A DNA stretch of 43,895 bases. It comes from JBOHUC01 sp050733935 (GTDB taxonomy: Bacteria; Eisenbacteria; RBG-16-71-46; DASYSL01). Shown piece by piece: positions 26,476 through 35,142 of the stretch (positions are counted from its first letter, which is position 1; every line of letters starts with the position of its first letter). The stretch lies in contig JBOHUC010000122.1 in the NCBI GenBank assembly GCA_050733935.1, forward strand, positions 1 to 43,895. The letters are read 5' to 3'. The translations under genes were made by a program, and so were the position numbers. The notes under the pieces were generated by a model, which saw nothing but the letters and a program-made list of their open reading frames with translations, was not told where the DNA came from and did no database searches.

Positions 26476-27593
26476 AGCGCATCCTCGCCATCGTGCGGAA
26501 GGAGACGCACCAGATCCTGCGCGATCCGCTCTCGCTCGGGATCCTGCTCGGCGTTCCGACCATGATGCTCCTCCTCTACGGCTTCGCCCTGAACTGGGAC
26601 GTCCGCCACGTGCGGACGATCGTCGTCGACCGCGATCGAACCGCCGAGAGCCGGGCGTTCGTCCGCGCGTTCACGGGCTCCGGCTACTTCGACGTCGTGC
26701 AGTGGCTCGACGACGACGCGGGGATCGAGCACGCGTTCGACCGGGGCGAAGCGCGGCTTGCGCTCGTCCTCCCGGCCGGCTTCGGCGGTGCGCTCGGGGC
26801 GGGACGGGAGGCGCGGGTCCAGGCACTGCTCGACGGTGCCGACGCGAACACCGCGACCACGATCCTCAACTACGTGAACGCGCTCGCGGCCGACTACGAC
26901 GGGCGCCTGCACGTCGAGGCGGCCGCGGCCCGCGGGATCGATCCGCCCGGCATCGCGGTCGCGACCCGCGTGTGGTTCAACCCGGCGCTGTCCTCGACCT
27001 ACTTCCTCCTCCCGGGTCTCATCGCGTTCATCATGATGATCACGGCCGTGATCTCGACCGCGCTCTCGGTCGTCCGCGAGAAGGAGCGCGGCACACTCGA
27101 GCAGCTCCGGCTCACGCCGCTCGCAACGACCGAGATCCTGATCGGAAAGACGGTTCCGTACCTGGTCGTGTCGCTTCTTGCGATGACGATCGTCCTGATC
27201 GCCGCCCGCGTCCTGTTCGGACTCGTGATCCAGGGGAGCCTCGTCCAGCTCTACGCCGTGAGCCTCCTCTTCCTCGCGGGCGCGCTCGGATTCGGGCTTT
27301 TGATCTCGACGCTCGTCCACCGCCAGCAGGATGCGTTCCAGCTCGCCGGCCTCACGTCCATGCTCCCCACCGTGCTCCTTTCGGGGTTCATCTTTCCGAT
27401 CCGGTCCATGCCTCTGCCTCTTCAGCTCCTCTCGCACGTCGTCCCGGCGCGCTATTTCATACGCATCCTGCGCGGCGTGATCTTGAAGGGCGCTCCCGCA
27501 ACCGCGTTCCCGTGGGACCTGCTCGCCCTCGTCGTTTTCGCGACGCTCATGATCGGATTCGCGTCGCTGCGCCTCGCGGGGAGGAAGACCTGA
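26472..27593 (+). CDS. ABC-2 type exporter permease (YbhS-like)
   Basis: 373 aa from GTG 26472 (GTGA overlap with the ATPase stop). One N-terminal membrane segment (LSLGILLGVPTMMLLLYGFA) is followed by a large extracytoplasmic domain and five C-terminal segments. The ABC-2 motif VVREKERGTLEQLRLTPLAT is present, and FNPALSSTYFLLPGLIAFIM marks the second membrane block. Forms a heterodimeric channel with the next permease. The stop shares one base with the next start (TGATG). Confidence 0.93.
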   Translation: MKRILAIVRKETHQILRDPLSLGILLGVPTMMLLLYGFALNWDVRHVRTIVVDRDRTAESRAFVRAFTGSGYFDVVQWLDDDAGIEHAFDRGEARLALVLPAGFGGALGAGREARVQALLDGADANTATTILNYVNALAADYDGRLHVEAAAARGIDPPGIAVATRVWFNPALSSTYFLLPGLIAFIMMITAVISTALSVVREKERGTLEQLRLTPLATTEILIGKTVPYLVVSLLAMTIVLIAARVLFGLVIQGSLVQLYAVSLLFLAGALGFGLLISTLVHRQQDAFQLAGLTSMLPTVLLSGFIFPIRSMPLPLQLLSHVVPARYFIRILRGVILKGAPATAFPWDLLALVVFATLMIGFASLRLAGRKT

Positions 27594-28711
27594 TGTTTGC
27601 GCGCCAGCTCCGGCACGTCTTCCGAAAGGAGATCGCTCAACTCCGGCGGAACCGCGATGCCCTCCGCATCCTGCTCGTCGCCCCGTTTCTCCAGATGATC
27701 GCGTTCGGCTACGCCGCGACGACCGACATCAAGGACATCCCGTTCGTGCTCGTGGACCAGGACCGAAGCCCGGCGAGCCGGGCCCTGATCGAGCGCTTCA
27801 CCGGCTCGGGGTATTTCCGGATCGCCGGAGCCGAGGACAGTCCGCCGGCCGTGGACGACTGGCTCCTCCGCGGGCGGGCCGACCTGGCTCTCGTCATTCC
27901 CGCGGGCTACGGGCGCGATCTCGCGCGCGGCGGCCGGCCCGAGGTCCAGGTGCTCGCGGATGGAACCGACTCGAACTCATCGATGCGGGGCATGGCGTAC
28001 GCGGGGCAGATCATCGCGGACGAAGCCGAGGCACGCTTCGGGGATCGCGAGCTTCCCGGTGTGGGGAACGTCGTCGTCGAGCCGCGCGTCTGGTACAACC
28101 CGGACCTGCGCTCGCGCTGGTTCATGGTGCCCGCCGTGCTCGCGCTCGTCCTCACAGTCGTACTGCTCACGCTCTCGTCGATGGCGATCGTCCGCGAGCG
28201 CGAGACCGGCACGATGGAGCAGCTCATCGTCACGCCGCTCGACCCGCGTGCGCTCATCCTGGGGAAACTCGCGCCGTATGTGATCGTCGGCCTGCTCGAA
28301 CTCCTGGTCACGACGACGGTGGCCGTCGCCTGGTTTCGCGTTCCGCTACGGGGCTCCCCGGTCGAGCTCATCGGCCTCTCGCTCCTCTACGTCGTGGTTG
28401 CGCTCGCCGTCGGGCTCCTCGTCTCGACGCTCGCGCGCACGCAGCAGCAGGCCATGATGGCGTCCATGTTCTTCGTCATGACGCCCATGATCTGGCTTTC
28501 GGGATTCCTGTTTCCAATCGAGAACATGCCGGACGTGATCCAGGCGCTCACCTGGTTCCTGCCGCTTCGCTACTTCGCGGAGATCGTTCGGGGAGTATTC
28601 CTGAAGGGTGCCACGCTCTCGACCCTGTGGCCGAACGCGCTCGCCCTCCTGGCATTCGCGATCGTGCTCGTCGCAGTCTCCGCGCGCCGCTTCCGCAAGA
28701 CGCTCGACTAG
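27593..28711 (+). CDS. ABC-2 type exporter permease (YbhR-like)
   Basis: 372 aa. Same architecture as the preceding permease: N-terminal LLVAPFLQMIAFGYAATTDI, large periplasmic loop, then YNPDLRSRWFMVPAVLALVL, the motif IVRERETGTMEQLIVTPLDP, and four further segments ending in LALLAFAIVLVAVSARRF. Last gene of the tetR-headed operon. The two permeases are recognisable paralogues, consistent with a heterodimer. The substrate is unknown; homologous systems handle cationic drugs and, in some reports, Na+(Li+)/H+. Confidence 0.93.
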   Translation: MFARQLRHVFRKEIAQLRRNRDALRILLVAPFLQMIAFGYAATTDIKDIPFVLVDQDRSPASRALIERFTGSGYFRIAGAEDSPPAVDDWLLRGRADLALVIPAGYGRDLARGGRPEVQVLADGTDSNSSMRGMAYAGQIIADEAEARFGDRELPGVGNVVVEPRVWYNPDLRSRWFMVPAVLALVLTVVLLTLSSMAIVRERETGTMEQLIVTPLDPRALILGKLAPYVIVGLLELLVTTTVAVAWFRVPLRGSPVELIGLSLLYVVVALAVGLLVSTLARTQQQAMMASMFFVMTPMIWLSGFLFPIENMPDVIQALTWFLPLRYFAEIVRGVFLKGATLSTLWPNALALLAFAIVLVAVSARRFRKTLD

Positions 28712-28727
28712 ACGGCAAACCTGGACG

Positions 28728-28754
28728 GCCCGACCGCGGCACGCTCAGTCGGGC
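28728..28754. terminator. Shared hairpin between convergent exporter and dedA ends
   Basis: GCCCGAC (28728-28734) pairs with GTCGGGC (28748-28754), a 7-bp stem lying across the dedA stop codon, 17 bp after the exporter operon's last stop. No T-run on either side, so only position supports a terminator role. Confidence 0.35.
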
Positions 28755-29392
28755 GTGGCCGGTCCCTTGAACGGACGCTTGACCCGGGCGATCAAGCGCT
28801 CGCGGCTTTCCGGGTGCTCCTGCCACCAGTGGACGACCGCGGGGAGCACCGAAACGAGGATGATGAGCCCGATGATCGGAAGGAGATAGCGGTCGACGTC
28901 GGGAATCGTGTTGCCGAGCCAGTAGCCGAGCCAGGTGAGCCCGAAGCACCACAGCGCCCCGCCCAGGATGTTGAAGAACATGAACTTTCGGTAGTCCATG
29001 AGGCCGACGCCCGCGACGATGGGAGCGAACACGCGGACGACCGGCATGAAGCGCGCGATGATGAGAGCGCTCGCGCCGTACTTCTCGTAGAACGAGTGCG
29101 CTTTGACGAGGTACTCGCGCTTGAAGAAACGCGAAGCGGGACGCTCGAACAGGCGGCGCCCGACCCGGTGCCCGAAGGAATAAGCGGCGATGTTCCCGAG
29201 CACGGCCGCGACGAAACATCCGGTCGACAGCCAGCCGATGTCGAACACGCCCTGCGAGGCGAGAAACCCCGCCGTGAACAGGAGGCTGTCTCCGGGCAGG
29301 AAGAAGCCGATCAGAAGGCCGGTCTCTGCGAACACCACGGCGAACACGCCGAACAATCCGATCGTGCGAATGCCCTGCTCGAGATCGAACAC
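28745..29392 (-). CDS. DedA family membrane protein (VTT domain)
   Basis: 215 aa from GTG 29392, with GGAGG at 29407-29403 and a 10-nt spacer. The DedA pattern is strong: FAETGLLIGFFLPGDSLLFT, SFGHRVGRRLFERPASRFF, YGASALIIARFMPVVRVFAP, IVAGVGLMDYRKFMFFN and GALWCFGLTWLGYWLG. The conserved acidic residue of the re-entrant helix (FAE, PGD) and the FxPxxR region needed in DedA proteins are kept. The family includes undecaprenyl-phosphate and phospholipid scramblases in the inner membrane. Its ribosome-binding site is part of a long inverted repeat (29402-29450). Third gene of the minus-strand unit after the TonB receptor. Confidence 0.94.
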   Translation of the reverse strand: MFDLEQGIRTIGLFGVFAVVFAETGLLIGFFLPGDSLLFTAGFLASQGVFDIGWLSTGCFVAAVLGNIAAYSFGHRVGRRLFERPASRFFKREYLVKAHSFYEKYGASALIIARFMPVVRVFAPIVAGVGLMDYRKFMFFNILGGALWCFGLTWLGYWLGNTIPDVDRYLLPIIGLIILVSVLPAVVHWWQEHPESRERLIARVKRPFKGPATPD

Positions 29393-29401
29393 GCGGGATC
29401 A

Positions 29402-29450
29402 TCCTCCATGGAAATCGTGGGAACGTCGCGTCCCACGATACCATGGAGGA
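29402..29450 (-). promoter_or_regulatory. Inverted repeat that pairs the dedA Shine-Dalgarno
   Basis: TCCTCCATGG (29402-29411) and CCATGGAGGA (29441-29450) are perfect complements; inside them ATCGTGGGA (29414-29422) pairs with TCCCACGAT (29431-29439). That is 19 pairs with an AA/A bulge and an 8-nt loop. On the minus strand the GGAGGA serving as dedA Shine-Dalgarno is in the 3' arm, so folding would hide it. Confidence 0.75.
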
Positions 29451-29460
29451 CCCGCATCCG

Positions 29461-29482
29461 GCGCCGCCCGCGCCGGCGGCGC
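29461..29482 (-). terminator. Candidate hairpin after the TonB receptor gene
   Basis: GCGCCGCC-CGCGCC-GGCGGCGC, an 8-bp GC stem 31 nt past the receptor stop. No T-run; it may only slow polymerase or protect the 3' end. Confidence 0.35.
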
Positions 29483-29512
29483 TGCTCGACCCGGCGGAGT
29501 GTTCGGCGGAGG

Positions 29513-32278
29513 CTAGAACGTCACCCCGGCCCCGACCCGGATCCTGCGCCCCTCGGCGAGGACACGCGGATCGTTGACCGCGACCCAGTCCTCCTCCCCG
29601 TCGCCGTTCGTGTCCTTGAGGTAGGCCCCTCCGACCCGTCCCGTCTCCGTGTAGTAGATGTCGTAGTCGTCGGCACCGACCTGGTTGATGAACGGATTCG
29701 GGAAGTTGCCGGGGGAGATGTCCCGGATGGCCTGGGCATCGAGGACGTTCCGCGCGTCGACGAAGAACGTCACGTTCTGCCCCCAGATGCGAAAGAACTT
29801 GTCCGCCGCGATCGCGAGCTCGCTCCGGCTCGGCTGACGGCGTGAGTTCGTGAAGCGCGGGTCGGGCTTCCTGTCGTTCCGGAACGTGGGCGTGTAGGGA
29901 AGCCCCGAGCCGAACGTCCACAGCATCGTGAGCCCCCACTTTCCCGCGTCGCGCAGCACGAGGTTTGCGTTGAGCGTGTGGCGCTGGTCCCAGACCAGCG
30001 GCTGCTCCGAGATCGGCAGGTAGAGCTGGTTGCCCTGCGCGAACTGGAGACCCGCGTTGGGATCGGACGCCACGCCGCTTGCGATTTGATACGTGTAGTT
30101 CACGTCGACCGAGAACCGGTGGCTGAAGCGCTTCCGGATCGACGTCTCGAAGCCGCGCGCGGACGCGTAGTCCCGGTTTACGAATACGGGGACGAGGAGA
30201 CCCGTGAGCTCGTCCACCATCTGTCGCGTCGAGATGAGTCCGAAGATGTCCTTGTAGAACACCGCGAACTGTCCCGAGACGTCCTTCGAGAACATGTGCT
30301 GCACGGCCGCCTGGTACGAGATCACGGTCTCGGGCTCGAGGTCGGGGTTTCCGCGCGTGACGACGGCTGCGTTCGCGTCCCGATTCTCGAACACGAAGTT
30401 CCGCGCCGGGTTCTGGAACGTCCAGCCGTAGAAGAACGAGAGCGCGTCGTTCGTGGAGATCGGATACGCCACCCCGAGCCTCGGGGAGAGCTGCTGCTTG
30501 TAGCGGCCGTTCGGAAGCTCCTCGTCCGTGAGCTGCTGCCCCGGCGTGAACATGTCGTAGCGGACGCCCGCGTTGAGCACGAGCCCCTCGAATTCCCACC
30601 GGTCCTGCACGTAGACCGACGCCTCCGGATGGTAATTCGCGTAGTCCGAGCGCAGGAGCCCCGGCGCGCCCTGCGTCTCGTCGTTCGGGAACCGGAGATC
30701 GACGAGCTCGAGCGCGTTGTAGATCCCCTGCACGCCGGCCTTCGCCAGGTGGTTCTTCCAGTGCCGGGTCGTCCAGTCGGCGTTGAACGTCCACGTCGCC
30801 GTCGATTGCGACGTCCAGACCGGGAAGTCACCGTGGGTCGCGAAGTACGGATCGTTCTCGACGTTCCCCGACCAGTAGAACGGCTGCCGCGTGTCGTACT
30901 CCCAGGGTTCCTTGTCCTGGACCGAGGCCTCGGTATCGAAGCGGAAGCGCGAAACGCGCACGGTGACGACGTCGAGCTTGCTCGGCGAGTCCTGCCAGAC
31001 GAGCTTCTCCTGCGCGAAACGCGTGTCGAACGTCTGGACGTGGTCGGCCATGTTCATGTACTGGAACGTCGAGTCCTCCTGGAAGAACGACCAGCGCCCG
31101 AACGTCCGGACCAGGCTCGTCGTGCCGTCGGAATTCTCGACCGGCTCCTCGGTCACCTGGACGTAGCCCTTCCGGCTCCACATGTGTTCGTAGGGGGTCT
31201 CGAGCCCGCGGTTTCGAAGCACTTCGAACGTGATCTTGCGGGCGAGCGAAGGCTTCCAGGCGAGCTTCATGTTCATGTTGACCTGGTTCGACTGCCGGTC
31301 CCCGAGGCGGAGAAAGTCGAACAGCGTGTTTCGTTCCTGGGTGATCCCCGCGTCGAGGTACGTGTCCGTGAACGTTCCGTCGAACGACGCGAACCAGGTG
31401 AGTCGCGGGACGGGCGTCGGCCCGCCGAGTCCGAGCGCGATCCGGTCGAAGTTGTCGAACGTCTTCGTGTTCTCGCCGTAGCGGTCCGTGTGCCACTGGA
31501 CCTCGCCCCCGAACTTCTCTCCGCCCTCCTTGGTCACGATGCTCACCACGCCGGACAGCACGTCGCCGTACTCGGCGCTGATGCCGCCCGTGATCACTTC
31601 CGCCCCTCCGACCGCGAGCGGGGAGATCGTGGGTGATCCTCCGAACAGGGGATCGGCAACGGGAATGCCGTCGATCGTGGTCTTGATCTCCCCCGCCCGG
31701 CCGCCGCGCGCGTGGAGGCCGTCGTCCATGACCACGATGCCGGGCGTCGCGACCGCGATGACGTCGTTGAGCGTGTCGAGCCGGAATTCCTTGATCTTGT
31801 CCGAGTTGAGTTTCGTCATCGTATCCGAGCGTTTGACGTCCACGTCCTGCCGTGCGACGACCTCGAACTCGGGCAGGTTCACGACCTTGATGTCGCCGAC
31901 CTGGATCGTCACCGGCAGGTTCTCGCCGGCGGCCACGGTCACGGTGACGATCTTCGCCTCGCGGCCCGTGAGGAGCACCTTGAGCCGGTGGACTCCCGGG
32001 GGGACGTTCCGGATCACGAACTGGCCTGATTCGTCGGTTTGGGCCCCGCGGGTTGTTCCGTAGAGGTTGATGTTCGCCGCGGGCACCGGCTCCTTCCCGT
32101 CGAGCACGACGCCTCGCACGATGCCGGGTCGGGACGCGGGAACGTTCGCCGGAGCGCTCGTGGGAGCGTTCCCGGGCGAGCTCGCAGACGGACTTCCCTG
32201 AGCGAACGAAGAAGCCGGGATCTCGAGCGTCAGGCCCAGACAGGCAGCGCACGAGAGGATCAGCGGACCGGGTCGCAT
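29513..32278 (-). CDS. TonB-dependent receptor with CarboxypepD_reg-like domain
   Basis: 921 aa from ATG 32278 (AAGGAGG, 6-nt spacer). Signal peptide ending near SSFAQ, then an Ala/Ser/Pro-rich linker, a carboxypeptidase-regulatory-like beta sandwich (GIVRGVVLDGKEPVPAANIN to NVPPGVHRLKVLLTG, about residues 50-110), a plug domain (TLNDVIAVATPGIVVMDDGL, GGRAGEIKTTIDGIPVADPL, GGISAEYGDVLSGVVSIVTK) and a long beta-barrel ending in the aromatic terminus VGAGVTF recognised by the BAM machinery. It should take up a TonB-energised ligand or act in surface protein handling. The gene 28 bp upstream encodes a sorting-domain protein, a common pairing in FCB-group genomes. Confidence 0.92.
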   Translation of the reverse strand: MRPGPLILSCAACLGLTLEIPASSFAQGSPSASSPGNAPTSAPANVPASRPGIVRGVVLDGKEPVPAANINLYGTTRGAQTDESGQFVIRNVPPGVHRLKVLLTGREAKIVTVTVAAGENLPVTIQVGDIKVVNLPEFEVVARQDVDVKRSDTMTKLNSDKIKEFRLDTLNDVIAVATPGIVVMDDGLHARGGRAGEIKTTIDGIPVADPLFGGSPTISPLAVGGAEVITGGISAEYGDVLSGVVSIVTKEGGEKFGGEVQWHTDRYGENTKTFDNFDRIALGLGGPTPVPRLTWFASFDGTFTDTYLDAGITQERNTLFDFLRLGDRQSNQVNMNMKLAWKPSLARKITFEVLRNRGLETPYEHMWSRKGYVQVTEEPVENSDGTTSLVRTFGRWSFFQEDSTFQYMNMADHVQTFDTRFAQEKLVWQDSPSKLDVVTVRVSRFRFDTEASVQDKEPWEYDTRQPFYWSGNVENDPYFATHGDFPVWTSQSTATWTFNADWTTRHWKNHLAKAGVQGIYNALELVDLRFPNDETQGAPGLLRSDYANYHPEASVYVQDRWEFEGLVLNAGVRYDMFTPGQQLTDEELPNGRYKQQLSPRLGVAYPISTNDALSFFYGWTFQNPARNFVFENRDANAAVVTRGNPDLEPETVISYQAAVQHMFSKDVSGQFAVFYKDIFGLISTRQMVDELTGLLVPVFVNRDYASARGFETSIRKRFSHRFSVDVNYTYQIASGVASDPNAGLQFAQGNQLYLPISEQPLVWDQRHTLNANLVLRDAGKWGLTMLWTFGSGLPYTPTFRNDRKPDPRFTNSRRQPSRSELAIAADKFFRIWGQNVTFFVDARNVLDAQAIRDISPGNFPNPFINQVGADDYDIYYTETGRVGGAYLKDTNGDGEEDWVAVNDPRVLAEGRRIRVGAGVTF

Positions 32279-32306
32279 GCCATCCTCCTTCTGTTGCGAG
32301 TTCCCT

Positions 32307-34958
32307 CTAGCGGATCACGACGAACTTGCCCTGCTGGGTGCCGTTCGCCGAGTTGACGCTGAACAGGTAGATGCCGCTCGCGATGTCCTGCCCGTTGCGC
32401 GAGATGAGATTCCACTCCGCCTGCCCGTCCTCGGGAGTCTCCTGCTGAGGATGTCCCGACGTCGTGAGGTCGTCGTTGTGGATCGTCTGCACGAGATCGC
32501 CGCTCACCGTGAAGATGCGCAGCGTCCACTCGCCCGCGGGCAGGTTCATGAAGTCGATGTGGGTCCCGGTCGGATCGGCCGCGCTCGGCGTGAGATCCCA
32601 CTGCGCGCGACCGCGGTACGGATTCGGCACGACGTACACCGAGTTGCTTCCGCCGCCCGCGGTCCGGGCCTGCGGAACGATGACCTGCTGCTCGACCGCC
32701 GCGCGGCGCCCTTCCTGCTGGGCGATCGTGCCGCGGTTTCCATTCGAATCCTCTTGCCCGGTCGAATCGAGCCCCGTGACCGAGTAGAAGTACGGAAACC
32801 CGTTGAGCACGTTGGGATCCTCGAAGCGATAGCGCCCGACCGGATACATCGGCACGCGGTAGCCGACGTAGGTGCGCGGGACACCCTCCGCGTCGTGATA
32901 GGGCCGGTCCCCGATCGCGAACAGCGTGTCGCCGGTCGCTGGATCGGTGAGAGGCGCCACGTTGCCCGGATAGATCCGCTGCCCGCTCTGGACGTTCAGG
33001 AGCAGGGGCGCGATTTCCTCGATCGCGTCGAAGCGGCCATCCCCGTCCGTGTCGCTCGAATCGCGAAGCGGATAGAGGTCATCGAAGCGGCGGAACTCGG
33101 CGAGCAGGGCCCACAGTTCTTCGCCCGGACCCGCTGAGCCCACGGGCCGCGTGTAGTTCGACGCCTTCCAGATGCGATAGGCCTTGAAGTCGAAGAGCCC
33201 GCTCGAGGGATCTGGAATCGTCTCGCTCTTGTTGTCCCACTCGAGAATGATCCTTCGATCCGCCGCCGTGAGCCGGAGCGTGGGATTGGGCGGCGGCGAG
33301 GCCGCGAGCCAGCGGCGAAGCGCCCGGCCGGGCACGCCCGTGCAGAAGTTGCAGTCGAGATCGAACCACGTGATCTCGTCGTCGGTGACAGTTCGGGTCG
33401 AGCCTTCGGGATCCCGGCAGTCGCTTCGTTCCTCGATCGTCCCCGGAGCGGCAATGAGCCCCGCTTCCCGCCCGCGCGCATCGGGCGTCTCTTCGCCGAC
33501 CGCGGGCGGAACGTAGCCGCCCGAGAACGTCTTCTGGACCTCGATCGCGTTGTCGATGATGGCCGCGTAACGCTCCACGTTCGGAAGCGCGGCGTCGCCC
33601 GGATCGTCGATCGGCTTCGCGTAGTCGCAGCGCTGGACGGCGAGCGCGACCTGGACGTCGATCCGCTCACCGTTCTCGAACGACAGGAACGGCCCGACCG
33701 CGCACAGCGAGCGGAAGTCGGTGCGTGTGGATTCGTCCGTCCGGGGCTCGTTGATGAGGCCCGTGACCGGATCGATTCCGACGAGACTCGACATCGCTTC
33801 GTAGCGCTCGATGTCGACGAGCGGCTGGCCGCCCTGACTGTACGGAGTGCCCGGGGCGTAGGTCTTGTACATGCGGAAGCCAACGCGCCGCGGGGCCTTG
33901 AGTCCCGTCGGATCGGTCGTGTGTCCGAGCAGGAGGAACGACCCGGCCCCGATCGTCCGACCCATGTCGCCGTTGTCATCGAGCAGCGTCCAGCCGTTCA
34001 CGGTGATCGTGTCCTGCGTGCACAGCATGGCGTCGTAGCGGGGATCGGTCGGCGTGACCGGTTCGACGTAGCTTCCCTGCGGCACCCGGGGATCGGTGAG
34101 ATCGTCGGCGAAGAACCGGTCGTCGGCGGTCACGCCGGCATCGAGGTCCGCGAACCAGCCGACGAAGACCGAATCGAGCGTGTGGCCGGAGATGTTGTAG
34201 ATCGAGTACTCGACGCCCACGAAGTCGTTCGTGCCGGGGATCGCGAACGCGAGCGAGCGCTGGCGGACGAGCAGGCCGAGCGGGACGTGACGCTCCTGGA
34301 AGTTGCCGTTGATCGCCTGTTCGGTGTCGTCGCGCATCTCGAGCGAGCACATCTGCTGGGAGATCGCCGCGTAGTCCTCGTCGACCGCGCTGTCTCCGTC
34401 GTCGTCGCGACCGTTCAGGAACTCTTCGTCCCGTCGTCCGTCCGCGTCGTCGTCCACGTCGCGGAGTCCGCGCGACTGCCCTTCGAACGCGGTGTAGATG
34501 CGGTCCACGGGATCGAGCGTCGGAGGGCGGTACTCGGCGCCATTGCTCACGCGCCGCAGTTGCGACGGGTCGACGGCCTCCGCGTTCTTGGCCCCCACCC
34601 AGAGACTCCAGGTTCCGCCGTACTGGACTCCCGACGAACCGGGCCAGGTGCCCGAAGGATCGGACGAGCCCTGCGGCAGAGGGTTGCCCATGAACCCAGC
34701 GTTCGTGGTCTTGATCCAGACGTTTCCGACGGTCGAAACGCAGGTCCCGGGTCCCAGGACGTCGGGCGGCGCGTGGGGCTGGAGCGGTCCGCGCACCCAC
34801 GTGCGGGCGCCACCGGGTGCCACGTCCGCCGGCAATTCCGGACCGAACGCGGTCGCCGCGTGCGCGGCCACGTCGGGGAGCACGGGGAGAAGCACGAGCG
34901 CGGCCAGTGCGACACGCGAGGCGCAGGCGAATCCGAGGACCAGTCGCCATCGTTGCAT
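32307..34958 (-). CDS. Secreted protein with C-terminal FlgD-like sorting domain
   Basis: 883 aa from ATG 34958 (AAGGGT 6 nt upstream; the in-frame GTG 34973 lacks a ribosome-binding site). Signal peptide (LALGFACAS-type hydrophobic core, ALAALVLLPVLPDVAAHA). Residues about 166-195 are Asp-rich (DVDDDADGRRDEE, NGRDDDGDSAVDED), resembling calcium-binding type-3 repeats. A fibronectin-III-like part (PTLRLTAADRRIILEWDN) follows. The last 110 residues are a sorting-domain fold: NSVYVVPNPYRGRAQWDL, LPAGEWTLRIFTVSGDLVQT, and ending GIYLFSVNSANGTQQGKFVV. No enzymatic motif. Probably an extracellular or surface protein cotranscribed with the TonB receptor. Confidence 0.82.
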   Translation of the reverse strand: MQRWRLVLGFACASRVALAALVLLPVLPDVAAHAATAFGPELPADVAPGGARTWVRGPLQPHAPPDVLGPGTCVSTVGNVWIKTTNAGFMGNPLPQGSSDPSGTWPGSSGVQYGGTWSLWVGAKNAEAVDPSQLRRVSNGAEYRPPTLDPVDRIYTAFEGQSRGLRDVDDDADGRRDEEFLNGRDDDGDSAVDEDYAAISQQMCSLEMRDDTEQAINGNFQERHVPLGLLVRQRSLAFAIPGTNDFVGVEYSIYNISGHTLDSVFVGWFADLDAGVTADDRFFADDLTDPRVPQGSYVEPVTPTDPRYDAMLCTQDTITVNGWTLLDDNGDMGRTIGAGSFLLLGHTTDPTGLKAPRRVGFRMYKTYAPGTPYSQGGQPLVDIERYEAMSSLVGIDPVTGLINEPRTDESTRTDFRSLCAVGPFLSFENGERIDVQVALAVQRCDYAKPIDDPGDAALPNVERYAAIIDNAIEVQKTFSGGYVPPAVGEETPDARGREAGLIAAPGTIEERSDCRDPEGSTRTVTDDEITWFDLDCNFCTGVPGRALRRWLAASPPPNPTLRLTAADRRIILEWDNKSETIPDPSSGLFDFKAYRIWKASNYTRPVGSAGPGEELWALLAEFRRFDDLYPLRDSSDTDGDGRFDAIEEIAPLLLNVQSGQRIYPGNVAPLTDPATGDTLFAIGDRPYHDAEGVPRTYVGYRVPMYPVGRYRFEDPNVLNGFPYFYSVTGLDSTGQEDSNGNRGTIAQQEGRRAAVEQQVIVPQARTAGGGSNSVYVVPNPYRGRAQWDLTPSAADPTGTHIDFMNLPAGEWTLRIFTVSGDLVQTIHNDDLTTSGHPQQETPEDGQAEWNLISRNGQDIASGIYLFSVNSANGTQQGKFVVIR

Positions 34959-34988
34959 CGTGCTACCCTTCACCCGGTCACAATGGAA

Positions 34989-35059
34989 AGAGGGCGCGCC
35001 TCGCGACGCACGCCCTCTCCATGCAAAAGAAACGGCGTAGGCCTCGTGAGGCCTACGCC
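34989..35059 (-). promoter_or_regulatory. Tandem leader hairpins, terminator-like
   Basis: On the minus strand the transcript from 35072 would start with GGCGTAGGCCTC / GAGGCCTACGCC (35059-35034, 12 perfect pairs, 2-nt loop), followed by GTTTCTTTTG, then a second stem AGAGGGCG / CGCCCTCT (35018-34989) followed by CTTTCC. Both precede the Shine-Dalgarno of the 34958 gene. Confidence 0.65.
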
Positions 35060-35071
35060 CGGTCGCGAAAC

Positions 35072-35100
35072 AGAATGGTCCTCGATCGCGCGACTGTCAA
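35072..35100 (-). promoter_or_regulatory. Promoter of the secreted-protein/TonB operon
   Basis: On the minus strand, TTGACA (35100-35095), 17 bp, CATTCT (35077-35072). Perfect -35, modest -10. The start near 35065 lies directly before the 12-bp hairpin. Confidence 0.5.
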
Positions 35101-35142
35101 CCGTCGATTGTGTCGAGGCATGTCAGGATTCCGCGGGGCCAC

